34,400 nucleotides of DNA, taken from contig DILV01000022.1 in NCBI GenBank assembly GCA_002425225.1, positions 1-34,400 on the forward strand, given 5' to 3'. Numbering within the stretch: the stretch's first letter is position 1; the number at the start of each line of letters is the position of its first letter. The notes under the pieces are model-generated. The model was not told where the DNA came from. It ran no database searches and worked only from the letters and a program-made list of their open reading frames with translations. The translations under genes and the position numbers were made by a program. The stretch comes from Thiothrix sp. UBA5583. Its GTDB lineage: Bacteria; Pseudomonadota; Gammaproteobacteria; Thiotrichales; Thiotrichaceae. Shown piece by piece: positions 17,162 through 26,866 of this stretch.

Positions 17162-17380
17162 CTAGTTGATGCTGCCGGTAATCGGGCAATCGGCGATGTC
17201 GTCAAAAATCTTTTTCAAACCGGGGCTGTTTTCACCCGTGTGCATGGGGATGTCGAGGTACTCGGCTTTGTTGGCTTCAGACTGGAAATAGATTTTAAGG
17301 TCGCCATCCATCACAAAGGGGGCATTTTCAATATCGGTGACATCTTCCAACGTGATCGGGTCGAGTGTGCAAATGCGCAT
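17162..17380 (-). CDS. Conserved-looking 72-residue acidic hypothetical protein
   Basis: A 72-residue acidic soluble protein beginning MRICTLDPITLEDVTDIENA and ending in DDIADCPITGSIN. I do not recognise the family. It is clearly translated: an AGGAGG lies 8 bp upstream of the ATG, and the SDR start follows 2 bp after its stop. The first line of the protein resembles a small beta domain (FVMDGDLKIYFQSEANKAEYLDIP). Its placement between the photolyase and the SDR suggests a role in the same response. Upstream is an ACTTGCAAGT palindrome at 17431-17440. Confidence 0.72.
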   Translation of the reverse strand: MRICTLDPITLEDVTDIENAPFVMDGDLKIYFQSEANKAEYLDIPMHTGENSPGLKKIFDDIADCPITGSIN

Positions 17381-17462
17381 GGTGTGTTCCTCCTAATGGT
17401 TAGCGTTTGAGTGTTGTTAATATGGACAAGACTTGCAAGTAATCCTGCTTTGTATCTGGTAT

Positions 17463-19010
17463 TTATACAAGAGTGTGACAATGATGTTCTCTTACGCTCG
17501 TTGTGTGCGCACGAATCGCACTGCGTTCTGCGGTCGATAGCTTGCGTAAATTACTCACCATAAACCCCATGCGCGGGTGTGCGGCAAAGCGGGTTTCGTG
17601 GCGGTCGAGGAAATCCCAAAACAGCGTGGTGAACGGGCAGGCATCTTGCCCGCTTGCTTTGTCGGGCTTGAATCGGCAGTGCTGGCAGTAATTACTCATT
17701 TTCTGGATGTATTTGCCGCTAGCAATGTAGGGTTTGGAAGCCATGCGCCCGCCATCAGCGTATTGACTCATGCCCAGCGTGTTGGGCAGTTCCACCCATT
17801 CCACCGCATCGACATACACAGCGAGATACCATTCGTGTACCTGCATCGGTTTAACGCCATACAGTTGCGCAAACAGCCCCGTGACCATCAGCCGCTGGAT
17901 GTGGTGGGCGTAACCGTGTTGCAGGGTTTGCCCGATACTTTCGCGCAGGCAGTTCATGTCGGTGTCACCCGTCCAGTAAAACGCGGGTAAATCCTGTTGC
18001 GCATCGAGTGCGTTCCATTCGTACCAGTGCGGCATGTGTTGCCAGTACAAGCCGCGCACGTATTCGCGCCAGCCGAGAATCTGGCGGATGAAACCTTCCA
18101 CCGCTGCCAGTGGTGCGGCGTGTTGCCAGTAACATTCTTCGGTCTTGCGGATAACATCCAGCGGGTTCAGCAGTTTGAGGTTAAGGGAGCTGGCCAGCAG
18201 GGAATGGTTGAGGAACGGTTGCCCTTGCCACATCGCATCCTGAAAGTCGCCAAAGCGAGGGAGGGCTTGATCCAGAAAGCGGGTCAGCACCTGTTGCGCC
18301 TGGGTGGGGGTGACAGGCCAGTTCAGTGTACCCAGTGTGCCGGGATGGTGGGTGAAACGGACATCCACTAGGCGCATGACTTCGCGGGTAATGCCATCGC
18401 TGCTAAACGTAAACGTGGTGGGCGTAGGCAAGAGTGCAGGGCCGGATTTGGGGAAAGCCTTGCGGTTGTCACTGTCGTAATTCCAGTTGCCGCCGATGGG
18501 CTGTTTGCCGTCTTCCAGCAAGATGTTGTAACGCTTGCGCAATTCCCGATACCAGAACTCCATGCGGACTTGCTTGCGCTGACCTGCCCAGCGGCGGAAT
18601 TCGCCGGGCGTGGAGAGGAAGTGGGTGTCACTGAGCAGTTTCAGCGGGATCGTGTGTTGCTTGCAGGTGGCGGCAATCGCCAACAGCACGCGGTAATCGC
18701 CGGGGCGTACCAGCCAGACTTCGGCGGGTGGGGTGGTTTGCAGGGTGATTGCCAAGGCTTCCGCCAAACTGTTGAAGGGGTGCTGGTCGAGCTTCAGGTA
18801 GTGTAGCGGGTATTGTTTGACGGTGAGTTCAGCCGCAAAGTGGCGCATGGCGGCGAGGAACAGGGCAATGCGCTGCTTGTGTGACCAGACGTGGGTGGAT
18901 TCCTGCGCGACTTCTGCCATCCACAGGAAGTCCTGTTGTGGGTCGAAGCCGTTGAATAGCGGCGACTGGCGGTCAAGCTGGTCGCCAAGGATGATGCACA
19001 ATTTACGCAA
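17463..19010 (-). CDS. FeS-containing (6-4) photolyase/cryptochrome family protein
   Basis: A 515-residue flavoprotein of the iron-sulfur bacterial cryptochrome/photolyase class (PhrB of Agrobacterium, CryB of Rhodobacter). The N-terminal antenna domain begins [16 protein letters not shown]. The FAD domain contains NRKAFP, the [13 protein letters not shown] segment and [17 protein letters not shown]. Four cysteines, C354, C442, C445 and C458, have the same 88/3/13 spacing as the [4Fe-4S] ligands of PhrB. Light-driven repair of (6-4) photoproducts is the likely function. The start is TTG at 19008-19010, overlapping the DUF2256 stop by 8 bp; no ATG is suitably placed. Confidence 0.93.
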   Translation of the reverse strand: MRKLCIILGDQLDRQSPLFNGFDPQQDFLWMAEVAQESTHVWSHKQRIALFLAAMRHFAAELTVKQYPLHYLKLDQHPFNSLAEALAITLQTTPPAEVWLVRPGDYRVLLAIAATCKQHTIPLKLLSDTHFLSTPGEFRRWAGQRKQVRMEFWYRELRKRYNILLEDGKQPIGGNWNYDSDNRKAFPKSGPALLPTPTTFTFSSDGITREVMRLVDVRFTHHPGTLGTLNWPVTPTQAQQVLTRFLDQALPRFGDFQDAMWQGQPFLNHSLLASSLNLKLLNPLDVIRKTEECYWQHAAPLAAVEGFIRQILGWREYVRGLYWQHMPHWYEWNALDAQQDLPAFYWTGDTDMNCLRESIGQTLQHGYAHHIQRLMVTGLFAQLYGVKPMQVHEWYLAVYVDAVEWVELPNTLGMSQYADGGRMASKPYIASGKYIQKMSNYCQHCRFKPDKASGQDACPFTTLFWDFLDRHETRFAAHPRMGFMVSNLRKLSTAERSAIRAHTTSVREHHCHTLV

Positions 19011-19158
19011 GGTCTGTCCTTTGGTTGCGGGTGCGGCGGCAGCGTTCCGAGCAGTATTTCACCTCGTCCCAACAGTGTTCCCATTTTTTGCGCCATGCGA
19101 ACGGGCGTTGGCATACCGGGCAGGTTTTGTGCGGCAAATGGGGTTTGTGGTGTGCCAT
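19003..19158 (-). CDS. DUF2256 small zinc-ribbon-like protein
   Basis: A 51-residue protein, [20 protein letters not shown] to TRNQRTDLA, with the cysteine pattern CPVC then [12 protein letters not shown]. It matches the DUF2256 family, which often accompanies FeS-type photolyases. The ATG overlaps the epimerase stop by 1 bp (TAATG) and its stop overlaps the photolyase start by 8 bp, so all three genes are coupled. The function is unknown; zinc binding is inferred from the cysteines. Confidence 0.85.
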   Translation of the reverse strand: MAHHKPHLPHKTCPVCQRPFAWRKKWEHCWDEVKYCSERCRRTRNQRTDLA

Positions 19159-20087
19159 TATGCCTTACGCAGGTAGCTGAGGTTTTCGACAGCAAACTGT
19201 TGCGGCTGAATGCCAAACACGTTCCAAGCAGAATGGTCGGCGCAGGTGTTGCCTTCCAGCAGCATGGTGATCTGGTCGCGGGTGATCGGAAACCACGCTT
19301 GACCATCCAGCACGCTGGCGACCAGTTTGATGGCGTCCGCCGGGGCGGGCAGCATCAGTTTACCTTTGCTTCCGGCAGCTTGCGCGATGGTTTGGATGAT
19401 GTCTTTCCAGCTTGGTGCAACCGGCCCGCATAACGGGAATATGTGTTGCTTGGCAGCAGGATTGCCCACGGCAGCGGCGAAAGCGGCAGCTACATCCTGC
19501 ACATGCACCGGAGCCATTTGGAACTTACCTGCCTGCATGAAATTCAGCCCGCCGAAAAACAGTGGGGCGGGAATTGGCGGTTGTACCAATTCCTTGTTGA
19601 GCTGGGTACAGAATTCCATCTTGCCGCGTGGGTCGCCGAAAATGACCGAGGGGCGGAAAATCGTCCAGTTCAGCCCGGAGGCTTGCACGCATTGTTCGGC
19701 GCGGAATTTGCTGTCCTGGTATTTCGTGCCGCCTGCTTTCACGCCGTTGGCACTCATCAGGATGAAGTGTTTCACGCCCTGTTTTTGCGCGGCGGCGACG
19801 GTGCGCTCTACCCCCCGAAACTGGCTTTCTTCGTAGGTGATGCCTTTGGCGGGGAATTCACGCAGGATGCCGATCAGGTAAATGACGGCATCCGCGCCTT
19901 GCAGGCAGCGGTCGAGTGCGGCGGGGGCGGCAATATCACCGGGGAAGGGGACGCAGCGTTGCGCCTGGTGCAGCTTGTGTTCGCTGCCGGGGCGTACCAG
20001 TACGTGCGGCGTGTGTCCGGCGGCTAGCAGGGCGTCGATGATGTAGGAGCCGACAAAGCCAGTGCCGCCAATGATGCTGATGTTCAT
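19158..20087 (-). CDS. NAD(P)-binding epimerase/reductase, complex I NDUFA9-like family
   Basis: A 309-residue atypical extended SDR. The N-terminal nucleotide site is [19 protein letters not shown], followed by HVLVRPGSE and [12 protein letters not shown]; the classical YxxxK pair is replaced by [13 protein letters not shown]. This pattern fits the NDUFA9-like branch, whose members act in quinone, lipid or pigment metabolism. It heads the operon with DUF2256 and photolyase. Two GTACAAG elements lie upstream in the divergent promoter shared with the DUF924 gene. Confidence 0.85.
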   Translation of the reverse strand: MNISIIGGTGFVGSYIIDALLAAGHTPHVLVRPGSEHKLHQAQRCVPFPGDIAAPAALDRCLQGADAVIYLIGILREFPAKGITYEESQFRGVERTVAAAQKQGVKHFILMSANGVKAGGTKYQDSKFRAEQCVQASGLNWTIFRPSVIFGDPRGKMEFCTQLNKELVQPPIPAPLFFGGLNFMQAGKFQMAPVHVQDVAAAFAAAVGNPAAKQHIFPLCGPVAPSWKDIIQTIAQAAGSKGKLMLPAPADAIKLVASVLDGQAWFPITRDQITMLLEGNTCADHSAWNVFGIQPQQFAVENLSYLRKA

Positions 20088-20131
20088 ACACTTTCCTTAA
20101 ACCGTAGTTCTTATGCCCTGATTATCCATGA

Positions 20132-20183
20132 TGTACAAGTGGCGTGCTAATATTGGCTTGGTTTACATGGTATTTTGTACAAG
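20132..20183. promoter_or_regulatory. Pair of GTACAAG elements in the divergent promoter
   Basis: TGTACAAG at 20132-20139 and TTGTACAAG at 20175-20183, 44 bp apart (about four helical turns), lie between the epimerase and DUF924 genes. They match the core of the palindrome at 14102-14116 and the element upstream of folE. A shared regulator binding both is a reasonable inference. Confidence 0.35.
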
Positions 20184-20245
20184 TTATGCGTGCGACGGTT
20201 GCTAAGCAAGGCGGTGTTGCTGGTCATGACACAATGGAGTAACAC

Positions 20246-20788
20246 ATGACCCCTGAAGACATTCTCACTTTTTGGTACACCCCTCCTATGCCGGAACATT
20301 GGTTTGCGTCCACCCCTACCATTGATGCCGACATCCGCGAGCGTTTCGGCGCACTTTGGGAGCAAGCGGCGGCGGGCGAATGGGATCACTGGCAAGCCAC
20401 GCCGGAAGGTTGCCTTGCCCTGTGCATCGTGCTGGATCAGTTCCCGCTGAACATGTTCCGGGGGGAAGCCCGCAGTTTTTCCACCGAACAGCAAGCGGTT
20501 GCGGTGACGAAACACGCGGTAGCCAATGGCTTTGATCAGCAATTGCCGGTGGAGCGCCGCAGTTTCCTCTACATGCCCTTGATGCACAGCGAGCATCTGG
20601 AGGATCAGGATGCGTCGGTGCGTTTGTTTGAAGCGGCAGGGCTGGAAGCGAATGCCCGCTTCGCCCGTCATCACCGCGAAATTGTGCAATATTTTGGGCG
20701 GTTCCCACACCGTAATGCGGCACTGGGGCGTGAGAGTACGGCGGAGGAGTTGACCTATCTGGCCTCCAAAGATGCGTTTACGGGTTAA
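20246..20788 (+). CDS. DUF924 family protein
   Basis: A 180-residue DUF924 protein. The family landmarks are the N-terminal ILTFWYTP and WFAST, IVLDQFPLNMFRG at about residues 61-73, and RSFLYMPLMHSEHLEDQ followed by FARHHREIVQYFGRFPHRN near the C-terminus. The biochemical role is unknown; the fold is a helical TPR-like bundle in known members. A GGAG precedes the ATG. The next gene begins 14 bp past the stop, so the two are co-transcribed. Confidence 0.9.
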   Translation: MTPEDILTFWYTPPMPEHWFASTPTIDADIRERFGALWEQAAAGEWDHWQATPEGCLALCIVLDQFPLNMFRGEARSFSTEQQAVAVTKHAVANGFDQQLPVERRSFLYMPLMHSEHLEDQDASVRLFEAAGLEANARFARHHREIVQYFGRFPHRNAALGRESTAEELTYLASKDAFTG

Positions 20789-20802
20789 GGAAAGGCGTTT
20801 GC

Positions 20803-21618
20803 ATGACAGATAACACCCCTACCATGCCGGTCGCTTTCATCGGTCACGGTTCGCCGACCGTGATCCTCAGTGACAACCGTTACACCCGCGCCTGGCGGCA
20901 ACTGGCGGAAAATTTGCCGCGCCCCAAGGCGATTCTGGTCATTTCCGCCCACTGGCTGACCCGTGGCAAGACGCTGGTCACAGCGATGCAACAGCCGCGC
21001 ACTATCCACGATTTCGGGCGGATGGATGCGCGTTTGTTCGAGATCGAATACCCCGCACCCGGTTCGCCGGAACTGGCGCAACAAATTGAGCAACAAGTCA
21101 GCCATACCAGCATTGCACTGGATGAAAGTTGGGGGCTGGATCACGGCGCATGGTGTCCGCTGTCGGTGATGTACCCGCAAGCTGATATTCCAATTATCCA
21201 GTTGAGCATGGATTATACCCAGCCGCCTGCGGAACATTACGCGCTGGCGCAGCAATTGGCTTTTCTGCGTAGTGAGGGCGTGCTGGTATTATGCAGCGGC
21301 AACATCATACATAACCTGCGCTTGATGCAACTTCCAGAAGAACACGGTTTTGGCTGGGCAAAACGCTTTGACCAAGCGGTGGTTGATGGCATCGCGGGAA
21401 ACCAATCCGGCTCGCTGATGGATTACGCTGGTCTTGGGGAGGATGCCACTCTGTCAATACCAACCAATGAGCACTATCTGCCGCTGTTGTATGCACTGGC
21501 ACTTGCGCAGCCGGAAGATGTCGTGAGCTACCCAGTAGCGGGTTTCGCTTATGGCGCGATTTCGATGCGCTCAGTGCTTTGGCAGAACGCGGCGTATACG
21601 GTAAATTGCCGGTCTTAA
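20803..21618 (+). CDS. LigB-family extradiol dioxygenase (YgiD-like, 4,5-DOPA dioxygenase type)
   Basis: A 271-residue class III extradiol ring-cleaving dioxygenase, related to Escherichia coli YgiD and plant DODA. Iron-binding histidines lie in VAFIGHGSP near the N-terminus and ILVISAHWLTRG at about residues 45-56. WGLDHGAWCPLSVMYPQADIP and LVLCSGNIIHNLR are also typical. It cleaves catechol-type rings such as DOPA; the natural substrate here is unknown. It follows DUF924 and precedes DUF2237 on the same strand. Confidence 0.9.
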   Translation: MTDNTPTMPVAFIGHGSPTVILSDNRYTRAWRQLAENLPRPKAILVISAHWLTRGKTLVTAMQQPRTIHDFGRMDARLFEIEYPAPGSPELAQQIEQQVSHTSIALDESWGLDHGAWCPLSVMYPQADIPIIQLSMDYTQPPAEHYALAQQLAFLRSEGVLVLCSGNIIHNLRLMQLPEEHGFGWAKRFDQAVVDGIAGNQSGSLMDYAGLGEDATLSIPTNEHYLPLLYALALAQPEDVVSYPVAGFAYGAISMRSVLWQNAAYTVNCRS

Positions 21619-21635
21619 AACAGAATCAGGAGCTT

Positions 21636-22019
21636 ATGCAAGTGGATAAGATGGAATCGCTGAATGTACTCGGTACAGAGTTGGAAGAGTGTGGTGTCAA
21701 ACCGGTTACGGGATTTTTCCGTGATGGCTCTTGCAACACCAGCAAGCAAGACGTGGGTTCGCACACGGTATGCGCGGTAATGACGCGGGAATTTCTCGAC
21801 TACAGCCGTGAACAAGGCAATGACTTGATTACCCCGATGCCGGAATACGGGTTTCCGGGACTCAAACCCGGTGATACCTGGTGTCTGTGTGCCCGCCGCT
21901 GGCTGGAGGCGCTGGAAGCAGGCAAAGCACCAAGGGTCAGGATTCGTGCCACGCATCAAGCCTGTTTACAAGTCTTATCGCTGGATGACTTGAAGCAGTA
22001 TGCCAACGATTTGTCCTGA
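21636..22019 (+). CDS. DUF2237 family protein
   Basis: A protein of about 127 residues of the DUF2237 family, unknown function. The core NVLGTELEECGVKPVTGFFRDG, then SHTVCAVMTREFLDYS and PGDTWCLCARRWLEA, is family-typical and contains four or five conserved cysteines. I chose the ATG at 21636, with AGGAG just upstream; GTG at 21642 or ATG at 21651 are possible. It is the last gene of the DUF924-dioxygenase-DUF2237 set and converges on folE. Confidence 0.87.
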   Translation: MQVDKMESLNVLGTELEECGVKPVTGFFRDGSCNTSKQDVGSHTVCAVMTREFLDYSREQGNDLITPMPEYGFPGLKPGDTWCLCARRWLEALEAGKAPRVRIRATHQACLQVLSLDDLKQYANDLS

Positions 22020-22034
22020 TGTGACTATGCATAA

Positions 22035-22712
22035 TCAAGTTGTCAGAAATTCAGAACGCATGACGGGGTTGGTGCGGAAACAACCTCCTAACGCCAGCGT
22101 ACTGGTTTGTGAGTCGCTATCCATCACCCCGCGCGATTTGACGCAATAGTGGGTGGCTTTGATGCTAACTGCCACATCGTCAGTTTCCAGCAAGGTCTGC
22201 AAGGCAACCAGAATCTGCCGCGTGAGGCGCTCCTGTACCTGTGGGCGTTGGGCGAAAAAGCGCACGATACGGTTGATTTTCGACAGGCCAATGATTTTTT
22301 CACCCGGAATGTAGGCAACACTGGCTTTGCCATCAATCGTGACGAAGTGGTGTTCGCAGGTACTGGTGAGGTCGATGTCGCTGATTTTCACCATTTCATC
22401 AGTGCCCATTTTGTTGTCGATCAGGGAGATTTTGGGGAAATGGGCATAGTCAAGGCCGGAAAAAATTTCATGCACATACATTTTGGCGATACGGTGCGGG
22501 GTTTCGGTCAGGCTGTCATCATTCAGGTCTAGCCCGAGGGTGCGCACCACGTCAGTCATCAGGTGTTTGATACGTTCGTATTTTTGCTGCGGAGTCAAAC
22601 CATTATCCAGCATGGGTGTTTCCAGCCCATTGGCCAGCAGGGCGTCGCGCACGCGGATGGCTTCAGGGCTGAGGTCGTGGTGGTCAACAAGATAGGCCAG
22701 TTTTGTACTCAT
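22035..22712 (-). CDS. folE: GTP cyclohydrolase I
   Basis: A 225-residue GTP cyclohydrolase I, first enzyme of tetrahydrofolate/pterin synthesis from GTP. Zinc-binding CEHH ([20 protein letters not shown]), the [23 protein letters not shown] segment and the C-terminal [13 protein letters not shown] are all present. The start is set at [10 protein letters not shown], preceded by AAGGAG; a longer upstream frame lacks a ribosome site. In Pseudomonas and Vibrio a folE copy is part of the light-induced regulon with phrB and CFA-like genes, and its location here fits. CTTGTAC at 22763-22769 lies 51 bp upstream. Confidence 0.95.
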   Translation of the reverse strand: MSTKLAYLVDHHDLSPEAIRVRDALLANGLETPMLDNGLTPQQKYERIKHLMTDVVRTLGLDLNDDSLTETPHRIAKMYVHEIFSGLDYAHFPKISLIDNKMGTDEMVKISDIDLTSTCEHHFVTIDGKASVAYIPGEKIIGLSKINRIVRFFAQRPQVQERLTRQILVALQTLLETDDVAVSIKATHYCVKSRGVMDSDSQTSTLALGGCFRTNPVMRSEFLTT

Positions 22713-22762
22713 GAGGGAACTCCTTGGGTAGTTGATAGTACCATTATTGGTTACGTATAAGC

Positions 22763-22769
22763 CTTGTAC
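22763..22769 (-). promoter_or_regulatory. GTACAAG element upstream of folE
   Basis: The gene strand reads GGTACAAGGCTTATACG just upstream of folE. The seven-base core equals that in the lipid-operon and divergent-promoter sites and has the same orientation relative to the gene as in the lipid operon. Confidence 0.28.
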
Positions 22770-22939
22770 CATTAAAGGGGTAAATTTCAGGGCTTCTACC
22801 CTAATAGATAGACAAAATATTACTTTTTATCCTACTATTTTACTAGGAATTGTTGCATAACTTTCATGCCTATTTGCCCCCTCTGCGTCAGCCTCCTATA
22901 TTTCTCACTAAATTACTCAACTATTAGAGGTGGTGAGCG

Positions 22940-24388
22940 ATGGATGCAGCACAAAGGCACGTCGAGCAAATGCGCCAGACAGGCTATGCAGCCGGTTTTG
23001 TCACGTCGATTGAATCCGATACGGTAGCACCGGGTCTGGATGAAGATGTCATCCGCTTCATTTCCGCCAAAAAGAATGAACCCGCTTACATGCTGGAATG
23101 GCGTTTGCAAGCCTACCGCAAGTGGCTGGACATGCAGGAGCCGGAGTGGGCGCACCTGCGTTACCCGCGTATTGATTATCAGGCGATTTCGTATTTTTCC
23201 GCGCCCAAATCCGCCAAAGCCGCGCCCAAAAGCCTGGATGAGGTTGATCCGGAACTGCTGCGCACCTACGAAAAACTTGGTATTCCCTTGCAGGAGCAGA
23301 AAATACTCGCAGGCGTGGCGGTCGATGCGGTGTTTGACAGCGTGTCAGTCGCCACCACCTTCCGTAAGCAACTGGCGGATGCTGGTGTCATTTTCTGCTC
23401 CATTTCAGAGGCGATGCGCGAACACCCGCAGTTGGTGCAGCAATACCTTGGTACGGTCGTGCCGCAAGCCGACAACTATTTCGCGGCATTGAATGCTGCT
23501 GTGTTCACCGATGGCACGTTTGTGTATATCCCGCCCGGTGTACGTTGCCCGATGGAGCTTTCCACCTATTTCCGCATTAATGAACGCAACACCGGGCAGT
23601 TTGAGCGTACCCTGATCATTGCTGACAAAGGCAGCTACGTCAGCTATCTGGAAGGCTGCACCGCCCCGCAACGCGATGAAAACCAGCTTCATGCCGCTGT
23701 GGTCGAGCTGATTGCGCTGGAAGATGCGCAGATTAAATATTCCACCGTGCAAAACTGGTATCCCGGCGATGAAACCGGCAAAGGCGGCATTTACAACTTC
23801 GTCACCAAGCGCGGTTTGTGTGCAGGTGACCGCGCCAAGATTTCGTGGACACAAGTGGAAACCGGTTCGGCGATTACCTGGAAATACCCCAGTTGTATCC
23901 TCAAAGGCGACGATTCAGTGGGTGAATTCTATTCGGTAGCCGTGACCCGTGGCGCACAACAAGCTGATACCGGCACAAAAATGTTCCATATTGGCAAAAA
24001 CACCCGCAGCACCATCGTTTCCAAAGGCATTTCCGCTGACCGGGGGCAAAACGCCTATCGCGGGCTGGTACGGATCAACAGGGGGGCGGAAAACGCCCGC
24101 AACCACACCCAGTGCGATTCGCTGTTGCTTGGTGACCAATGCGGGGCGCACACGTTCCCCTACATCGAAGTGGCCAACCCGACTGCCAAAGTCGAACACG
24201 AAGCCACTACCTCCAAAATTGGCGAAGACCAGTTGTTCTACTGCCGCCAGCGCGGCCTGTCGCAGGAAGACGCAGTGTCAATGATCGTCAACGGCTTCTG
24301 CAAGGAAGTTTTCAAGGAGTTGCCAATGGAGTTTGCGGTGGAAGCCCGCAAGCTGCTGGCGATCAGTCTGGAAGGGGCAGTGGGGTAA
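22940..24388 (+). CDS. sufB: Fe-S cluster assembly scaffold SufB
   Basis: A 482-residue SufB, the scaffold on which SufBCD builds iron-sulfur clusters in the cytosol. The conserved [29 protein letters not shown] and the C-terminal [33 protein letters not shown] region are all present; the length matches the family. It heads the operon sufB-sufC-sufD-sufT-sufE. No iscR- or sufR-type regulator precedes it in the 227-bp gap to folE. Start supported by GAGGTG upstream. Confidence 0.97.
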   Translation: MDAAQRHVEQMRQTGYAAGFVTSIESDTVAPGLDEDVIRFISAKKNEPAYMLEWRLQAYRKWLDMQEPEWAHLRYPRIDYQAISYFSAPKSAKAAPKSLDEVDPELLRTYEKLGIPLQEQKILAGVAVDAVFDSVSVATTFRKQLADAGVIFCSISEAMREHPQLVQQYLGTVVPQADNYFAALNAAVFTDGTFVYIPPGVRCPMELSTYFRINERNTGQFERTLIIADKGSYVSYLEGCTAPQRDENQLHAAVVELIALEDAQIKYSTVQNWYPGDETGKGGIYNFVTKRGLCAGDRAKISWTQVETGSAITWKYPSCILKGDDSVGEFYSVAVTRGAQQADTGTKMFHIGKNTRSTIVSKGISADRGQNAYRGLVRINRGAENARNHTQCDSLLLGDQCGAHTFPYIEVANPTAKVEHEATTSKIGEDQLFYCRQRGLSQEDAVSMIVNGFCKEVFKELPMEFAVEARKLLAISLEGAVG

Positions 24389-24406
24389 AATACGGAGATA
24401 ATGATC

Positions 24407-25162
24407 ATGTTACAAGTCAACGATTTACACGCATCCATCAACGGCAAGGCCATCCTCAACGGTTTGAACCTGACCATCAAGCCCGGCGAAATCCACGCCA
24501 TCATGGGGCCGAACGGTTCGGGCAAAAGCACCCTCTCCAAAGTATTGGCAGGGCGTGAGGAATATGTTGTCACCAGCGGCAGCATTACCTATCAGGGGCA
24601 GAACCTGCTGGAACTTGCCCCGGAAGAACGTGCCCATCAGGGTATTTTCATGGCATTCCAGTATCCGGTGGAAATCCCCGGCGTCAACAATACCTATTTC
24701 CTGCACATGTCATTGAATGCCATCCGCAAGGCACGTGGCGAGCCGGAACTGAATTCGGTCGATTTCATGCGGCTGGTACGCAGCAAGCTCAAAGCCCTCA
24801 ACATGGACGAAGGTTTGTTGAAACGTTACGTCAATACCGGCTTTTCCGGCGGCGAAATGAAGCGCAATGAAATCCTGCAAATGAGCCTGCTGGAGCCGAC
24901 GTTGGCGATTCTGGATGAAACCGATTCCGGGCTGGATATTGACGCGCTCAAAATTGTGGCAAAAGGGGTGAATACCCTGCGCAGCCCGCAACGCGCCATG
25001 CTGGTGATTACCCATTACCAACGCCTGCTGGATTACATCCAGCCCGATGTGGTGCATGTGTTGAGTGGCGGCAAAATCATCCGCAGTGGTGACAAATCGC
25101 TGGCGCTGGAACTCGAAGCCAAAGGCTACGGCTGGATTCAGGATTATCAGGAGGCAGCATGA
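24407..25162 (+). CDS. sufC: Fe-S cluster assembly ATPase SufC
   Basis: An ABC-type ATPase that drives SufBCD. Walker A ([12 protein letters not shown]), the ABC signature variant ([11 protein letters not shown]) and Walker B ([14 protein letters not shown]) are present. Length is about 251 residues. I start at [10 protein letters not shown] because the GGAG at 24394 is 9 bp away; an ATG two codons upstream is the alternative. The stop overlaps sufD by 4 bp (ATGA). Confidence 0.97.
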   Translation: MLQVNDLHASINGKAILNGLNLTIKPGEIHAIMGPNGSGKSTLSKVLAGREEYVVTSGSITYQGQNLLELAPEERAHQGIFMAFQYPVEIPGVNNTYFLHMSLNAIRKARGEPELNSVDFMRLVRSKLKALNMDEGLLKRYVNTGFSGGEMKRNEILQMSLLEPTLAILDETDSGLDIDALKIVAKGVNTLRSPQRAMLVITHYQRLLDYIQPDVVHVLSGGKIIRSGDKSLALELEAKGYGWIQDYQEAA

Positions 25163-26478
25163 ACACCCCGGACATCCTGCACCACTACCGCCAATTGGCA
25201 GCCGACCAAACCACTATGGCCCATGATTGGCACAACCGGCGGCAACTGCACGCGGTCATGCAGGTACAGGAACTGCCACTGCCCGAACGCGGTCAGGAAA
25301 GTTGGCGCTATACCCCACTGCCGCCCTTGCTGGACACGGCTTTTCAGCCCGCAGCACTGGAACAGGATTTGCTGTTTGCCGACGATATTGAGCAACTGCG
25401 CCTGACTCCAGCGGCAAGCCTGCGTATTGTGCTGCACAATGGTTTTTTTCTGCCGGAACTGTCCAACCTGCCGGACGATGGCAGTATTCGCATTGAATCG
25501 CTGCGCAGTGCCTTGGCGAACGGTGACAAAACCGTGCAGGCTCATCTGGGTGAACTGAGTGGCGAACAGTCGCACCTGTTCCATGCCCTGAATACGGCCA
25601 TGCTGGGCGAAGGTGTCTACCTGCACATCGCAGCAGGTGCACAACTGGCGCAGCCGATTGAAGTGCTGCACGTCAGCCTCAGTTTTGCCAGTGAATACCT
25701 CGCCCAGCCGCGCTTGTTGGTGGTGGTCGGTGAGGGGGCGCAAGCCAGCATCGTTGAGCAATACGCCTCCCTGGCGGATGTGCTGTGCCTGAATAACACC
25801 GTGACGGAAATTTTCCTGCACGCGGGCGCAAACCTTGAGCATTCACGTTTGCAGAACGAAAGCCTGCGTACCCGCCACCTGGCCAGCCTGTATGTGCAAC
25901 AAGCCGAGGGCAGCCACTACCGCAATACCACCCTGGCATTCGGCGGGGCATGGTCACGCACGGAATTCCATGTACGTTTCAGTGGCACGGGCGCTAATTG
26001 CCGTCTTAACGGTTTCTATCTGGCGGGTGACAAGCAATCCCACGACATGCACCTGAACGTGGTGCATAACCTGCCGGGATGCAGCAGCCAGAGCCATTTC
26101 AAAGGCATTTTGCAGGGTCACAGCAAAGCGGTGTTTGATGGCAATATCGAAGTTAAACCCGCTGCGCAGAAGACCGATGCCCGCCTGAGTAATGCCAACC
26201 TGTTGCTGTCGCGTGATGCCGAAATCGACACCAAGCCCCGCCTGGAAATCTACGCCGACGATGTGCAATGCAGTCACGGCACAACGGTCGGGCAGATTGA
26301 CGAAGAAATGCTGTTTTACCTGCGTTCGCGCGGCATTCCCCACGCGCAGGCCGTCAACATGATTTGCACCGGGTTTGCCGATGAAGTGATTGGCACATGC
26401 GGCTGGGAATCACTGGAAAACCTTGCCCGCGAGGTGTTAGCCCGGCAATTGGCTGCTGCGATGGTCGCAGGGGGGTGA
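25159..26478 (+). CDS. sufD: Fe-S cluster assembly protein SufD
   Basis: A 439-residue SufD, partner of SufB in the SufBCD scaffold. The C-terminal SufB/SufD core is clear: [26 protein letters not shown], then [39 protein letters not shown] and [27 protein letters not shown], including the conserved Cys-His pair. The N-terminal half is variable, as is usual. Overlaps sufC at the start and the next gene by 1 bp at the stop. Confidence 0.96.
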   Translation: MNTPDILHHYRQLAADQTTMAHDWHNRRQLHAVMQVQELPLPERGQESWRYTPLPPLLDTAFQPAALEQDLLFADDIEQLRLTPAASLRIVLHNGFFLPELSNLPDDGSIRIESLRSALANGDKTVQAHLGELSGEQSHLFHALNTAMLGEGVYLHIAAGAQLAQPIEVLHVSLSFASEYLAQPRLLVVVGEGAQASIVEQYASLADVLCLNNTVTEIFLHAGANLEHSRLQNESLRTRHLASLYVQQAEGSHYRNTTLAFGGAWSRTEFHVRFSGTGANCRLNGFYLAGDKQSHDMHLNVVHNLPGCSSQSHFKGILQGHSKAVFDGNIEVKPAAQKTDARLSNANLLLSRDAEIDTKPRLEIYADDVQCSHGTTVGQIDEEMLFYLRSRGIPHAQAVNMICTGFADEVIGTCGWESLENLAREVLARQLAAAMVAGG

Positions 26479-26858
26479 TGGCGATGTTCAAGCTGTCACG
26501 TCTCAATCAGGCTAGGATGGTAGAGCAGTACGGCGATACTGCACAGGCGCGGCAGGAATGGTTGAAGCAGGAAGTCATTGCGGCTATCCGCCAGGTTTAC
26601 GACCCGGAAATTCCCGTCAACATTTACGACCTCGGCCTGATTTACGCACTGGAGGTGGACGGCAACAACAACGTCGACATCCGCATGACCCTGACCAGCC
26701 CCGGTTGCCCGGTAGCCGGTAGTTTGCCGGGCAATGTGGAAGCGGCGGCGCGTTCCGTCGTCCAGGTCAACGATGTCAAGGTGGAACTGGTGTGGGAGCC
26801 TCCGTGGGATCAGTCACGCATGAGTGAAGATGCCCGCCTGCAACTGGATATGTTTTAG
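26478..26858 (+). CDS. sufT: SufT-like MIP18/DUF59 Fe-S assembly factor
   Basis: A 126-residue DUF59 (MIP18) protein of the SUF-associated SufT branch. The core is VYDPEIPVNIYDLGLIYALEVD followed by IRMTLTSPGCPVAGSLPG, with the reactive cysteine of the SPGCP motif, and VELVWEPPWDQSRMSEDAR. It helps Fe-S maturation. The ATG overlaps the sufD stop (TGATG) and GGGGGG precedes it; an ATG two codons on is possible. Confidence 0.92.
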   Translation: MAMFKLSRLNQARMVEQYGDTAQARQEWLKQEVIAAIRQVYDPEIPVNIYDLGLIYALEVDGNNNVDIRMTLTSPGCPVAGSLPGNVEAAARSVVQVNDVKVELVWEPPWDQSRMSEDARLQLDMF

Positions 26859-26866
26859 GAGACGGC

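Noticed and set aside
17464-17471. TATACAAG as another copy of the regulon operator
   Set aside because: It lies within the end of the photolyase coding sequence and differs from the GTACAAG core.
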